Below, piece after piece: positions 25,390-33,843 of a stretch of 64,000 nucleotides of DNA. The stretch comes from Spirochaetales bacterium (lineage in GTDB: Bacteria; Spirochaetota; Spirochaetia; JABEVK01): contig CANJXC010000012.1 of NCBI GenBank assembly GCA_947478845.1, positions 1-64,000 of the forward strand, in the 5' to 3' direction. The position numbers were made by a program, and so were the translations under genes. Below the pieces are notes generated by a model. That model did no database searches. It was not told the origin of the DNA and saw only the letters and a program-made list of their open reading frames with translations. The stretch's first letter is position 1; every line of letters begins with the position of its first letter.

Positions 25390-26172
25390 ATGGTTTTGAC
25401 ACGGTTCGAGATCCGGTTGCTGGGCGTTGTGGCCCTTTTTGGGCTGCTCCAAGCATTGGTTTTTGGAGCGTTTGTGTACTTTTACCAGCTTCCGCGGGAG
25501 CTGTTTGGAGTGTTTCTTCCGCTCCATGGGGTCTACCACTTAGGAATTTGGCTGGCTCTTTGGGCAATCCGAGGTGACCACAAGGATCTGCTTGGCTTAC
25601 CCTTATCAAAAATTGGAGTTCCTAACCTCGTGACCTTGTCGAGGGTAACCAGTCTGCCTGTCATGAGTGCCCTGTTTCTTCTCGCCCGCGACAAGACCGA
25701 ACTAGCCGTACCGCTGGTGATTTACATAGCCGGCGCATTTCTCACCGATCTGCTCGACGGTTTTCTGGCCCGCACCTATAGCTGGGGGACCTACTTGGGC
25801 AAGATCCTCGACAGTTCCACCGACTACGTGATTTGCTTTGCTCTCGCCGTGCTATTGGGACTCACAGGCGTGCTGCCGTTTTGGCTGTTGGCGACCATTG
25901 TGTTCCGGCTAGGGTTTCAAATCTCGGGCTTGCTTTGGCTCGCCGTTGTCCGCAAAAAGCGGGTCGCCGAGACGACCTTTTGGGGCAAGGCCAGTCTCTT
26001 TGCTCTCATGTTGCTCTTTGGAGTCGAAATTCTGGTGTTTCTCCGCCTTCCTGGGCTGGAACACTCGTTGTTTGTTGTCATTTTTGAATTAGGGGCGGCG
26101 GCCGTGATGGTAGTTTCTACTGTCGACAAACTGCTGTTCTTCCGTCGTCAGGCCCAAATTGGCAGTAGCTGA
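25390..26172 (+). CDS. CDP-alcohol phosphatidyltransferase, second paralogue
   Basis: 260 residues with about seven membrane helices. The signature is TDLLDGFLARTYSWGTYLG continuing into KILDSSTDY, with all four acidic residues. Longer than the PgsA-like protein next door, with two extra N-terminal helices. It could make phosphatidylcholine, phosphatidylserine, an inositol lipid or another polar head group; the alcohol acceptor cannot be read. The leaderless-type promoter fixes the ATG. Confidence 0.78.
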   Translation: MVLTRFEIRLLGVVALFGLLQALVFGAFVYFYQLPRELFGVFLPLHGVYHLGIWLALWAIRGDHKDLLGLPLSKIGVPNLVTLSRVTSLPVMSALFLLARDKTELAVPLVIYIAGAFLTDLLDGFLARTYSWGTYLGKILDSSTDYVICFALAVLLGLTGVLPFWLLATIVFRLGFQISGLLWLAVVRKKRVAETTFWGKASLFALMLLFGVEILVFLRLPGLEHSLFVVIFELGAAAVMVVSTVDKLLFFRRQAQIGSS

Positions 26173-26213
26173 CAAAAACTCTTTGGTTTGGTAGTTTGTT
26201 GGCGGAGACCAAT

Positions 26214-27230
26214 GTGAAATCCGCTTCCAGCATCAAGATAGCTTTTTTTGATACCAAGCCGTATGACAGGGTCAGCTTCGATGCGCAAAACCTTAGTTTT
26301 GGCTTCCAGCTCCATTACTTTCCCAGCCATCTGACAGAAGTTACGGTGCCCTTGTGCAAGGGCTATGACGCTGTTTGCGTCTTTGTGAACGACCAGGTAA
26401 CCGGCCCGGTGATCGAGGCGTTGGTGAAACTCAAAGTTCCCCTGCTGGCGTTACGGAGCGCCGGTTTCAATAATGTCGATTTAAGGGCTGCCAAAGGCAG
26501 ATTGGCCGTAACCCGGGTGCCGAGCTACTCACCTCATGGCGTGGCAGAACATGCCATCGCGATGATGATGACTTTAAACCGAAATACCCACCGCGCCTTT
26601 TACCGCACCCGGGACAGCAACTTCAGCATTAACGGACTGATGGGCTTCGACATGTTCGGCAAGACGGCAGGAATTGTGGGCACGGGACAAATTGGCCGCA
26701 TCGTGTGCGAAATTCTACTGGGCTTTGGCATGAAAGTCCAGGCCCATGATCCGTACCCTTCCGAGGAGTGGGCCCGCGAGAAGGGTGTGGAAATGGTCGA
26801 CTTGGGTACTTTGTACAAAAATGCCGATATCATCAGCTTGCATTGCCCGCTGACCCCGGAAAACATTCACATGATCAACCGAGGCACCATCAAACTGATG
26901 AAAACCGGCGTGATGATCATCAATACCGGGCGTGGCCAGCTCATCCGCACCGAGGACCTTCTAGAAGCCCTTCGCGACGAAAAGGTTGCCAACGCGGGGC
27001 TAGACGTTTACGAAGAGGAAATTGATTACTTCTTCGAGGATTTTTCCAGCTCGGTAGTGAAAGACAATGTGCTCGCCCGCCTGCTTACTTACCCGAATGT
27101 GCTGGTAACCAGCCACCAGGCGTTTTTTACAAAAGAAGCGCTTGCCAACATCGCTACGACGACACTGGAAAACCTGCGATCGTTCTTTCTCGATGGAAAG
27201 TTGGTCAACGAAGTGGCCACCGAAAGCTAG
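26214..27230 (+). CDS. ldhA: D-lactate dehydrogenase (2-hydroxyacid dehydrogenase)
   Basis: 338 residues from the GTG at 26214, which has GGCGGAG seven bases upstream. Earlier TTG codons lack such a site. Domains: a split catalytic domain around an NAD Rossmann fold with GTGQIGRIV. The catalytic residues are Arg in RSAGFNNVD, Glu in AGLDVYEEE, and His in SHQAFFT. The N-terminal F-F-D-T-K-P-Y-D and the final SHQAFFTKEAL are typical of D-lactate dehydrogenases of the LdhA type. It reduces pyruvate to D-lactate with NADH, giving a fermentative outlet even though terminal oxidase genes are also present. Confidence 0.88.
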   Translation: MKSASSIKIAFFDTKPYDRVSFDAQNLSFGFQLHYFPSHLTEVTVPLCKGYDAVCVFVNDQVTGPVIEALVKLKVPLLALRSAGFNNVDLRAAKGRLAVTRVPSYSPHGVAEHAIAMMMTLNRNTHRAFYRTRDSNFSINGLMGFDMFGKTAGIVGTGQIGRIVCEILLGFGMKVQAHDPYPSEEWAREKGVEMVDLGTLYKNADIISLHCPLTPENIHMINRGTIKLMKTGVMIINTGRGQLIRTEDLLEALRDEKVANAGLDVYEEEIDYFFEDFSSSVVKDNVLARLLTYPNVLVTSHQAFFTKEALANIATTTLENLRSFFLDGKLVNEVATES

Positions 27231-27241
27231 TTAATGCCAAT

Positions 27242-27260
27242 TCAGGCTTGACATACCTGA
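27242..27260. promoter_or_regulatory. Inverted repeat over the -35 box before the FTR1 permease gene
   Basis: TCAGG-N9-CCTGA (27242-27246 and 27256-27260) is centred on TTGACA (27248-27253). An AT-rich -10 candidate (TCATAC, 27270-27275) lies 16 bases on. Binding here would block the promoter. An iron-responsive repressor is plausible because the downstream gene is an iron permease, but the repeat matches no Fur or DtxR consensus that I can name. Confidence 0.45.
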
Positions 27261-27309
27261 CTTTTTCTATCATACACTTAGGTGGATAAAGAAGCTCAAG
27301 GAGATTGGT

Positions 27310-28119
27310 ATGGACACAGCTGTGGTTTACTCGGCTTGGGATGTTGGTTTTCTTTTGTTGCGGGAAGGACTTGAAGCGCTTTTGGTCATTGGGGCTCTCG
27401 TAGCCTTCCTGAACAAGGCCGACCAAAAATCTAAGACTCCCTGGGTTTGGGCAGGAGCGGGGGCTGGTTTGACGACGGCCATTGGCATTGCAGCTGCCGT
27501 TTCCGGGGTGGCCGCGGCCCTTTCCACCGAGTTTACCGTCCATGCCGTTGAGGCCATTGCTGGGCTTGTCGCCGTGCTTCTGATGCTTTCTGTGGGAAGT
27601 TGGCTCCATGGGAAGGCGAGAGTTCGCGACTGGAACCAGTTTTTGAAAACGCAGATGGTGAGCATCAACGCCAAAGGCAGTTTGTTCAGCCTCAGCCTTC
27701 TGGCATATCTGGCGGTCCTTCGGGAAGGCGGAGAAACCGTGGTTTTCTTCTGGGGGTTAGCCGCCGGACTTCAGCCGGGGGCATTCTGGATGGGAGTGGC
27801 AGGGGCTCTGTCCCTCCTGGCCATCATCGGCATCGCTCTGATAGGCTTTTCAAAGCGGTTGCCGTTGCAGTGGTTTTTCCCGGTCGCTACTGCTCTGATT
27901 TATTTCTTGGCGGTGAAAATTTTTGGTCAAAGCCTCCACGCTATGCAGGAAACCGGTTGGTTACCCACCACCCAGTGGAGCGGATTTCCTGAGATCAACT
28001 GGATAGGGATGACCAGCACCTTTGAAACTGCCTTGCCACAGTTGTTACTGGCCTTGGCGCTCTTGGTGGCCATTGTGTGGCCGCTGCTGAAGCAAAAGGC
28101 CCAACCCAAAACCGCCTGA
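27310..28119 (+). CDS. FTR1-family iron permease
   Basis: 269 residues with seven predicted membrane helices. Two glutamate motifs characteristic of FTR1/EfeU iron permeases are present: REGLEALLV near residue 18 and REGGETVVF near 138. These carry ferric ion across the membrane after oxidation. No EfeO/EfeB partner or multicopper oxidase is adjacent. Good AAGGAG site eight bases before the ATG. A possible operator repeat covers its promoter. Confidence 0.85.
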   Translation: MDTAVVYSAWDVGFLLLREGLEALLVIGALVAFLNKADQKSKTPWVWAGAGAGLTTAIGIAAAVSGVAAALSTEFTVHAVEAIAGLVAVLLMLSVGSWLHGKARVRDWNQFLKTQMVSINAKGSLFSLSLLAYLAVLREGGETVVFFWGLAAGLQPGAFWMGVAGALSLLAIIGIALIGFSKRLPLQWFFPVATALIYFLAVKIFGQSLHAMQETGWLPTTQWSGFPEINWIGMTSTFETALPQLLLALALLVAIVWPLLKQKAQPKTA

Positions 28120-28136
28120 GGGACTGCCTCTGTGGA

Positions 28137-29219
28137 TCACTCGAGAACGCTAAGAATCATCCCGGCGCCTAGGCACTCGGGGCCGGAATAAAACACGCTG
28201 AATTGGCCGGGAGCGATTCCGCCATCTCCCTTGCCAAGAACGACCCGCAAGCGTGGCTCTGCCACCGTGGGGTCTATCACAGGTTCAACCCGGCAGTCCA
28301 GCAACTCGGGCCCATGGCGAAGCTTGCAGGTCAGTTCCTCGCCGGCCTGGGGTGGCCGGTGAATCCAGGTCAGGTTGCCAACCAAGAAATCAGTGCGGCT
28401 CTGGTCGGCGCGGTATTCCTGATGGCTAACGAGCACTACGTTGGTATCGACGTCTTTGCCCACCACATACCAGGGGCCATTGCCTAGGCCGAGTCCTGAC
28501 CTTTGGCCTATGGTGTGAAACCAGAACCCCCTGTGATCCCCTAGCTTTTTACCACTCTCGCGATCGACAATGGAACCGGGTCTCTGACCGAGGTAGTGCT
28601 GCACGAAATCGTTGTACTTGATCTTGCCGAGGAAGCAGATGCCTTGGCTGTCCTTGCGGTCTTTGTTGGCCAGTTTGTAGCGCTGGGCTAGCGCCCTTAC
28701 GTGGGCCTTCGGGTAGGCGCCGATGGGAAACTCGATGCGGCTCACCTGCTGCTGGCTCAGGTGGCTCAAGAAATAGCTCTGGTCTTTCACCACATCAGGA
28801 GACCGGAACAACTTGGCCACCCCGTCCTCGTGCTTCACCACCCCGTAGTGTCCGCTGGCGACGAGGTCGAACTCTTCACCCACTTTTTCGTAAAAAGCGC
28901 CAAACTTAACCCTCTGGTTGCAGAAGATGTCGGGGCTTGGCGTGTGGCCGGCTTTCAGCTCGGTGAGGGCATACTCGACGACCCTCGCGTAATACTCGGT
29001 CTGGAGGGGAAGGACTTTGAGCTTCACGCCCGCCTGATCGCATACGGCCCTTGCGTAGGCAAGGTCTTCTTCCCAAGGACAATCACCGAGGTGGCTGAGC
29101 TCGTCCTCAAGCCAGATTTTGAGATAAAAGGCAGTCAACTGGTGCCCGCCTCGGTTCTGGAGTTCTCTGAGCGCTACTGAACTGTCGACGCCCCCTGAAA
29201 GGAGCACGGCGGTCTTCAT
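28137..29219 (-). CDS. mnmA: tRNA 2-thiouridine(34) synthase MnmA
   Basis: 360 residues. PP-loop SGGVDSS is at 8-14. The two catalytic cysteines are Cys100 (DIFCNQRVKFG) and Cys195 (SQGICFLG). It adenylates and thiolates U34 of the Lys, Glu and Gln tRNAs. The central domain and C-terminal barrel are complete. No Shine-Dalgarno site; a TATTCT box lies seven bases before the ATG. Confidence 0.95.
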   Translation of the reverse strand: MKTAVLLSGGVDSSVALRELQNRGGHQLTAFYLKIWLEDELSHLGDCPWEEDLAYARAVCDQAGVKLKVLPLQTEYYARVVEYALTELKAGHTPSPDIFCNQRVKFGAFYEKVGEEFDLVASGHYGVVKHEDGVAKLFRSPDVVKDQSYFLSHLSQQQVSRIEFPIGAYPKAHVRALAQRYKLANKDRKDSQGICFLGKIKYNDFVQHYLGQRPGSIVDRESGKKLGDHRGFWFHTIGQRSGLGLGNGPWYVVGKDVDTNVVLVSHQEYRADQSRTDFLVGNLTWIHRPPQAGEELTCKLRHGPELLDCRVEPVIDPTVAEPRLRVVLGKGDGGIAPGQFSVFYSGPECLGAGMILSVLE

Positions 29220-29226
29220 GAGGGGC

Positions 29227-29256
29227 AGAATACCTAAAACTGTGCGGGTTCGGGAA
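29227..29256 (-). promoter_or_regulatory. Leaderless-type promoter of mnmA (weak -35)
   Basis: Minus strand TTCCCG (29256-29251), 18 bases, TATTCT (29232-29227), seven bases to the ATG at 29219. The -10 box is good, the -35 box matches only three positions. Confidence 0.45.
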
Positions 29257-29310
29257 GGTGGGTCGGCGATGGGGCCTGAAGGCCGGAGCTTGGGCCAAAG
29301 CGCCCTCGGG

Positions 29311-29340
29311 TTGGCGTGAGTTCCTTAGAGCTTGTATAAT
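29311..29340 (+). promoter_or_regulatory. Leaderless-type promoter of the mevalonate operon
   Basis: TTGGCG (29311-29316), 18 bases, a perfect TATAAT (29335-29340), six bases (GGTGGG), ATG at 29347. The predicted transcription start coincides with the ATG. The GGTGGG between them is too close to the ATG to act as a Shine-Dalgarno sequence. Confidence 0.8.
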
Positions 29341-29346
29341 GGTGGG

Positions 29347-30627
29347 ATGAATGGCTCCTTCGCCCCCATCGGACTGAACGATCTTTCGGTCTTTGTCCCG
29401 AGAAACAGCTTGAATCTGGAGGTTCTACGGCGCATCCGGGTAGAAGAAGACCCTGGGCTCGAAAAACACCTCCAGCGAGCGCTAGCCACCACAGGTCAAC
29501 GGTCCATGCGCTTTCCTAGCCCTACCGAAGACACGGTTACCCTCGCCGCCGAGGCCCTTAGGCTCCTGCTTGCCCCGCCGAAGGCGCCCCCGCTCACCGG
29601 CCTCAGGTTTCTCACGCTAGGCACCGAAACTTCGGTGGATATGTCCAAGAGTGGCTCGTCTTACGTTTTGGGACTCCTGCAGAAGTCCGGCCACAACCTG
29701 CCCTTTAACCTTTCGAGCTTTCAAGTTCAACACGCCTGCGCTGGGGGCACGCTTGCCCTTCTCACCACTGCCGGCTTCCTTCAGGCAGCGGGGCGCGAGG
29801 ACGACAGTTCCATCGTACTCACTAGCGATATCGCCCGCTACAAGGCCCCTTCCACGGCTGAGGTGACCCAAGGAGCCGGTGCCACCGGTCTCTGGCTTGC
29901 CCGTCACCCTGATCTGCTCGTGCTTGACCTGCCCACGACGGGCTTTGCCAGCCACGATGTTGATGACTTTTTTCGTCCGCTCGGAAGCACCATTGCCAAG
30001 GTGAAAGGGGGCTACTCACTAGCCTGCTACAATGAGGCCCTTTCGGAAGCCTTCGAAGACCACTGCTCCCGGGCAGGGGTCAGGCCCGGGGATGAGCTTG
30101 AGTCTATCGACCTTTTCTGCTTGCACGTCCCGTATGCGCTCATGCCCATTTCGGCCATGGACAAACTTCTGGCCAAGCATCTCGGGCTCGATGCCGCGTC
30201 GTCACGGAGTTTCCTGGAAAACCGTGGATTCTTCAAGGCTCTTGAGGCTACGGCTGAAATCGGAAACCTCTACACAGGAAGTCTTTGGCTCAATTTGGCC
30301 TTCAGTCTGGAGGAACGCCTCCAAACTCTAGGCTCCGCTATGGCAGGCAAGCGGGTCCTGATGGCCAGCTACGGGTCTGGCAACACGATGGCTGTTTTCA
30401 CTGGCACAATCGCCGCTGGGGCACCCGAGGTGATCGGTCGCTGGAATCTGGAGGGCCTGCTGACAGACAAGAACGAACCGCCGTTTCAGGCTTATCAGTA
30501 CTGGCTCGATACCCACCGTACGTTTGAGAATTACCCCGCCATTCTGGAGCGCTTTCCTCCCGAGGTTGGCCGCTTTGCGCTCACCGGATTAAGGGAGGAC
30601 GGTTACCGTGAGTACTCTCTCATCTGA
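29347..30627 (+). CDS. mvaS: Hydroxymethylglutaryl-CoA synthase
   Basis: 426 residues. It condenses acetyl-CoA with acetoacetyl-CoA, the first committed mevalonate step. The catalytic cysteine is Cys131 in QHACAGGT. GTETSVD lies upstream at about 92-98, and the general-base histidine is His260 in FCLHVPY. The ATG at 29347 is used because the promoter TATAAT ends six bases before it. A TTG reading into the frame from 29332 would include the -10 box itself. First gene of a six-gene pathway cluster; the next start lies inside its last 20 bases. Confidence 0.88.
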   Translation: MNGSFAPIGLNDLSVFVPRNSLNLEVLRRIRVEEDPGLEKHLQRALATTGQRSMRFPSPTEDTVTLAAEALRLLLAPPKAPPLTGLRFLTLGTETSVDMSKSGSSYVLGLLQKSGHNLPFNLSSFQVQHACAGGTLALLTTAGFLQAAGREDDSSIVLTSDIARYKAPSTAEVTQGAGATGLWLARHPDLLVLDLPTTGFASHDVDDFFRPLGSTIAKVKGGYSLACYNEALSEAFEDHCSRAGVRPGDELESIDLFCLHVPYALMPISAMDKLLAKHLGLDAASSRSFLENRGFFKALEATAEIGNLYTGSLWLNLAFSLEERLQTLGSAMAGKRVLMASYGSGNTMAVFTGTIAAGAPEVIGRWNLEGLLTDKNEPPFQAYQYWLDTHRTFENYPAILERFPPEVGRFALTGLREDGYREYSLI

Positions 30628-31708
30628 CCCGAGCGCGGGCCTGTCCCAGCGTAAAACCCAGCACATAGAAATCTGTACCCAGCCCGAGTACGACCCTGAG
30701 GGTGGTTCGGCCGGCTGGGAACACCTGCAGTTTAGACACAAAGCCTTGCCGGAACTCAATTGGGACGAAATCGACACCCGTACCGAATTTCTAGGGCGCC
30801 AAGTTCGGTTGCCACTGTTTATCAGCAGCATGACGGGAGGTTCTCAGTCGAGCTATGGCATCAACAAGGATTTAGCCAGAGCTGCTCAGGCGGCAGGAAT
30901 CCCCGTGGGAATGGGTTCCATTCGAATCCTGTTCCGAAAGCCCGAAGCCTTTGCCGATTTTCACCTGCGTCCCCTTGCCCCCGACGTACCCATCTTTGCC
31001 AATTTTGGGGCCCAGCAACTTGTGGAACAGAAGGCCAGCGACAACTTCAAGACCCTTTTCGAGTGGAACCGCAAGCTCGAGGTCGACGGCATCGCGATTC
31101 ACTTGAATCCAGGGCAGGAACTCTATCAGGACGACGGCGACCGTGACTTTCGCGGCCTGCGCCGGGTCGTCTGCGACTTTATCGAACATTCACCTCTGCC
31201 CGTGATCGTGAAAGAGACCGGCTTCGGAATCGCTCCCGAGGAGGTTGATTTCCTGCTTAAAGCGGGTGCTGCCTACGTTGATCTGGCCGGTTCGGGGGGC
31301 ACCAACTGGCTTACAGTGGAATCCTACCGCCTCGATAGTACCGGCTTTGCAAGCGGAGAGCCCTTTCGGGACTGGGGTTGGCCGACGGCAGTGCTGGCGG
31401 CCGCAGTGGGTCACCGCAAAGGCAGGGTGCTCGCTTCGGGAGGACTTCGCAATGGCCTCGACGTGGCCAAGGCTCTGGCGCTGGGCTCCCATGCCGCCGG
31501 TCTGGCCCTACCGTTTGTCCGCGCCGTGAAATCAGCCCCTGAGGGTGGTGGTGCCGAGGCGGTTCTGGCTCTGATCTCTGGCCTTGAGCGTTCGCTAAAA
31601 ACGTCCATGCTGTTGTCGGGAAGCGCCAACCTCAAGCAGTTGCGCCGAGCTAGGTTAAACAAAAGCTTTGAGTTTGAGCACCGGCTGCGGCAATTGCGGG
31701 CGCCCTGA
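30608..31708 (+). CDS. fni: Isopentenyl-diphosphate delta-isomerase, type 2 (FMN)
   Basis: 366 residues, TIM barrel. Features: R-K-T-Q-H-I-E-I near the N terminus, FISSMTGGS, GMGSIR, HLNPGQEL, VKETGFG, and the phosphate-binding VDLAGSGGTNW. It interconverts IPP and DMAPP using FMN and Mg. GTG start with GGGAGG about nine bases upstream; it overlaps mvaS by 20 bases and its stop shares a base with the ATG of the reductase gene (TGATG). Confidence 0.93.
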   Translation: MSTLSSDPSAGLSQRKTQHIEICTQPEYDPEGGSAGWEHLQFRHKALPELNWDEIDTRTEFLGRQVRLPLFISSMTGGSQSSYGINKDLARAAQAAGIPVGMGSIRILFRKPEAFADFHLRPLAPDVPIFANFGAQQLVEQKASDNFKTLFEWNRKLEVDGIAIHLNPGQELYQDDGDRDFRGLRRVVCDFIEHSPLPVIVKETGFGIAPEEVDFLLKAGAAYVDLAGSGGTNWLTVESYRLDSTGFASGEPFRDWGWPTAVLAAAVGHRKGRVLASGGLRNGLDVAKALALGSHAAGLALPFVRAVKSAPEGGGAEAVLALISGLERSLKTSMLLSGSANLKQLRRARLNKSFEFEHRLRQLRAP

Positions 31709-32871
31709 TGGAAACTCCGAGCCCCGCCCTGCGCAAACTTACACTCGCCCAGCGACGCCAATGGCTGACAGACTCTGTCTCCTTCGACGCTCAGGAGGCC
31801 GAGTCTTTTCGGGCCGACACCTGGGGGCACGAGCTGGCAGATTTGCTGGTGGAAAACAGCGTTGGTTGGTTCCGGTTGCCGCTGGGCATCGTGAGCGGGC
31901 TCGTCGTCAACGGTGTTTCCCACGAGGTGCCCCTGGTCACAGAAGAACCTTCCGTAATCGCTGCGGCCAGTTATGCCGCCCGACTTTTGGGAAAGGCAGG
32001 CGGCCTGCAAGCCACGGCGGCACCCCCGGTGATGCGGGCGCAGGTGTTCCTCGAAGGCACTGCCCCCGGGGCGGAAGCCCGCTTGTTGGAACATGGTGCG
32101 TCTCTGGAAGCCAAGGCCAGAGATCTTTTGGGCTCGATGGAACGCCGTGGCGGAGGCCTTCGGGGTTTGAGCGTGAAGCTCCTCCCAGAAGTCGGTTGCC
32201 TAGCCGTCAACATCGATGTCGACGTCAGGGACGCTTTGGGGGCGAACCTTCTGAACAGCCTTGCGGAGTCGCTCACCCCAGCCCTTGAAACAGCTTTTGG
32301 TGGGCACAAGATACTGGCTATTCTCAGCAATGACGCCTCCGAGCGGATAGCCAGCGCGAGGTTTCAAGTGCCCGTGGGAAATCTGGCCAAGCCTGGCTTC
32401 CCAGGTCTCGAAATGGCGCGCCGTCTGGTGCTTGCCGCTGAAATAGCCCAGCACGACCCCCAGCGGGCAGTGACGCACAACAAAGGCATCATGAACGGTA
32501 TCGCCGCGCTTGCCTTGGCCACCGGGAACGACACCAGGGCCTTGGAAGCCAGCGTGCACAGCTGGGCCTCGCACACGGGAACCTACCGTGGGCTTTCCAC
32601 CTACTGCGTCGAAGACGGCCTTTTGAGAGGGACGCTGACGCTGCCACTGGCGCTAGCCACTGTGGGTGGGTCGACTCAGGCCCTTCCCCTCGCAAGGGTC
32701 GCTGTCAAGCTCCTGGAAGTGACCTCCTCCCAAGGCCTGTGTGAAATCGCGGTTGCCTTGGGATTAGCGCAAAACTTCGCCGCCCTGTTCGCCTTAGCCG
32801 GCGAAGGCCTTCAACGGGGTCACATGGCGCTCCATGCCCGGCGGGTTGTTTCCGGCCTCCCGTTGGGCTAG
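31708..32871 (+). CDS. mvaA: HMG-CoA reductase, class II
   Basis: 387 residues, soluble, no membrane anchor. ENSVGWFRLPLG carries the catalytic Glu49, VTEEPSVIAAAS the substrate loop, DALGAN the catalytic Asp175, and THNKGIMNG the catalytic Lys259. The flap histidine lies in the C-terminal H-A-R-R region. This is the class II form found in bacteria that make mevalonate for isoprenoids. The ATG overlaps the preceding stop by one base. A second promoter, for mvaD, lies in its last 26 bases. Confidence 0.93.
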   Translation: METPSPALRKLTLAQRRQWLTDSVSFDAQEAESFRADTWGHELADLLVENSVGWFRLPLGIVSGLVVNGVSHEVPLVTEEPSVIAAASYAARLLGKAGGLQATAAPPVMRAQVFLEGTAPGAEARLLEHGASLEAKARDLLGSMERRGGGLRGLSVKLLPEVGCLAVNIDVDVRDALGANLLNSLAESLTPALETAFGGHKILAILSNDASERIASARFQVPVGNLAKPGFPGLEMARRLVLAAEIAQHDPQRAVTHNKGIMNGIAALALATGNDTRALEASVHSWASHTGTYRGLSTYCVEDGLLRGTLTLPLALATVGGSTQALPLARVAVKLLEVTSSQGLCEIAVALGLAQNFAALFALAGEGLQRGHMALHARRVVSGLPLG

Positions 32872-32874
32872 AAT
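32846..32874 (+). promoter_or_regulatory. Internal leaderless-type promoter before mvaD
   Basis: TTGTTT (32846-32851), 17 bases, TAGAAT (32869-32874), six bases (CGCCCC), ATG at 32881. It overlaps the end of the HMG-CoA reductase gene. No Shine-Dalgarno sequence lies before mvaD, so this start seems to need its own transcript. Confidence 0.7.
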
Positions 32875-32880
32875 CGCCCC

Positions 32881-33843
32881 ATGAGACGCCTAGCCCATGC
32901 CGAAGCTGGTCCCAGCCTCGCCCTCATTAAATATTGGGGTAAGGCCTCGGCCGAGAACAACACACCCGCCACTGGTTCGTTGGCCGTTACCCTTAGCGGA
33001 CTCACCTCGAGCACTCGGGCCAGCTTCGCCGATGCCGACCGAATCACGGTTAACGGCCAAATCCAAAACCTGGAACGTTTTGCTCCTTTTCTTGACAGCC
33101 TTCGCGCGGAACTGGGTTTGGCCGGAGCGAGGTTTGCTGTCGATTCCACAAACAACTTCCCCACAGCCGCCGGGTTGGCGTCTTCCTCCTCGGGGTTCGC
33201 CGCTTTGGCAGGAGCGCTGACTTTGCTCGCCGGCCGAGAACCCGAACCCCGGCTGGTCTCGCGGCTCGCCCGTTTGGGCTCCGGCAGTGCCACCCGACCG
33301 GTTTATGGCGGTTTCACAGTGTTCGAAGCAGGACAAGAGGAAGCGGTGGCCGAGCACGACGAAAACTTCTGGCCCGAGTTCAGGGTGGTCCTTGCCGTTG
33401 TGCGCGAAGGGGCCAAAGCTGTCTCAAGCCGGGTGGGCATGGAGCGCTCCCGGCTGACGAGCCCCTACTACGACCAATGGGTGTCCACCTCTCCGTCGGT
33501 GCTCACCGGCGCCCGAAAGGCGCTCGCCGAACGCGACTGGAATGCCCTAGGTCCGCTTATCCGACAGAGCTATCTGAGGATGTTTTCCACCATGTTCAGT
33601 TCAAATCCCCCCCTGATTTACTGGCAACCTGAGAGCATGGCGCTCATCCAGGCTTTGGAAAGCCTGAGGGCCGAAGGTTATCAGGCCTGGGAGACCATGG
33701 ATGCCGGTCCTCAGGTGAAAGTATTTTGTCCCGCTGATCAGGCCGAAGCCCTGGTGAAGGAGCTCGATCAACGAGTCTCTGGGCTCCGTTTCCTCACGGC
33801 AGCCCCCGGACCTGGCCTGCGAACGTGGTGGGATCAGAATTGA
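32881..33843 (+). CDS. mvaD: Diphosphomevalonate decarboxylase
   Basis: 320 residues, GHMP superfamily. ALIKYWGK (14-21) is diagnostic of this enzyme, AAGLASSSSGFAAL (97-110) is the ATP loop, and GSGSATRPVYGGF carries the Arg of the substrate site (usually SACRS). It converts mevalonate 5-diphosphate to IPP. The start is fixed by the promoter box six bases upstream. Its stop overlaps the next start in a TTGA. Confidence 0.93.
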   Translation: MRRLAHAEAGPSLALIKYWGKASAENNTPATGSLAVTLSGLTSSTRASFADADRITVNGQIQNLERFAPFLDSLRAELGLAGARFAVDSTNNFPTAAGLASSSSGFAALAGALTLLAGREPEPRLVSRLARLGSGSATRPVYGGFTVFEAGQEEAVAEHDENFWPEFRVVLAVVREGAKAVSSRVGMERSRLTSPYYDQWVSTSPSVLTGARKALAERDWNALGPLIRQSYLRMFSTMFSSNPPLIYWQPESMALIQALESLRAEGYQAWETMDAGPQVKVFCPADQAEALVKELDQRVSGLRFLTAAPGPGLRTWWDQN

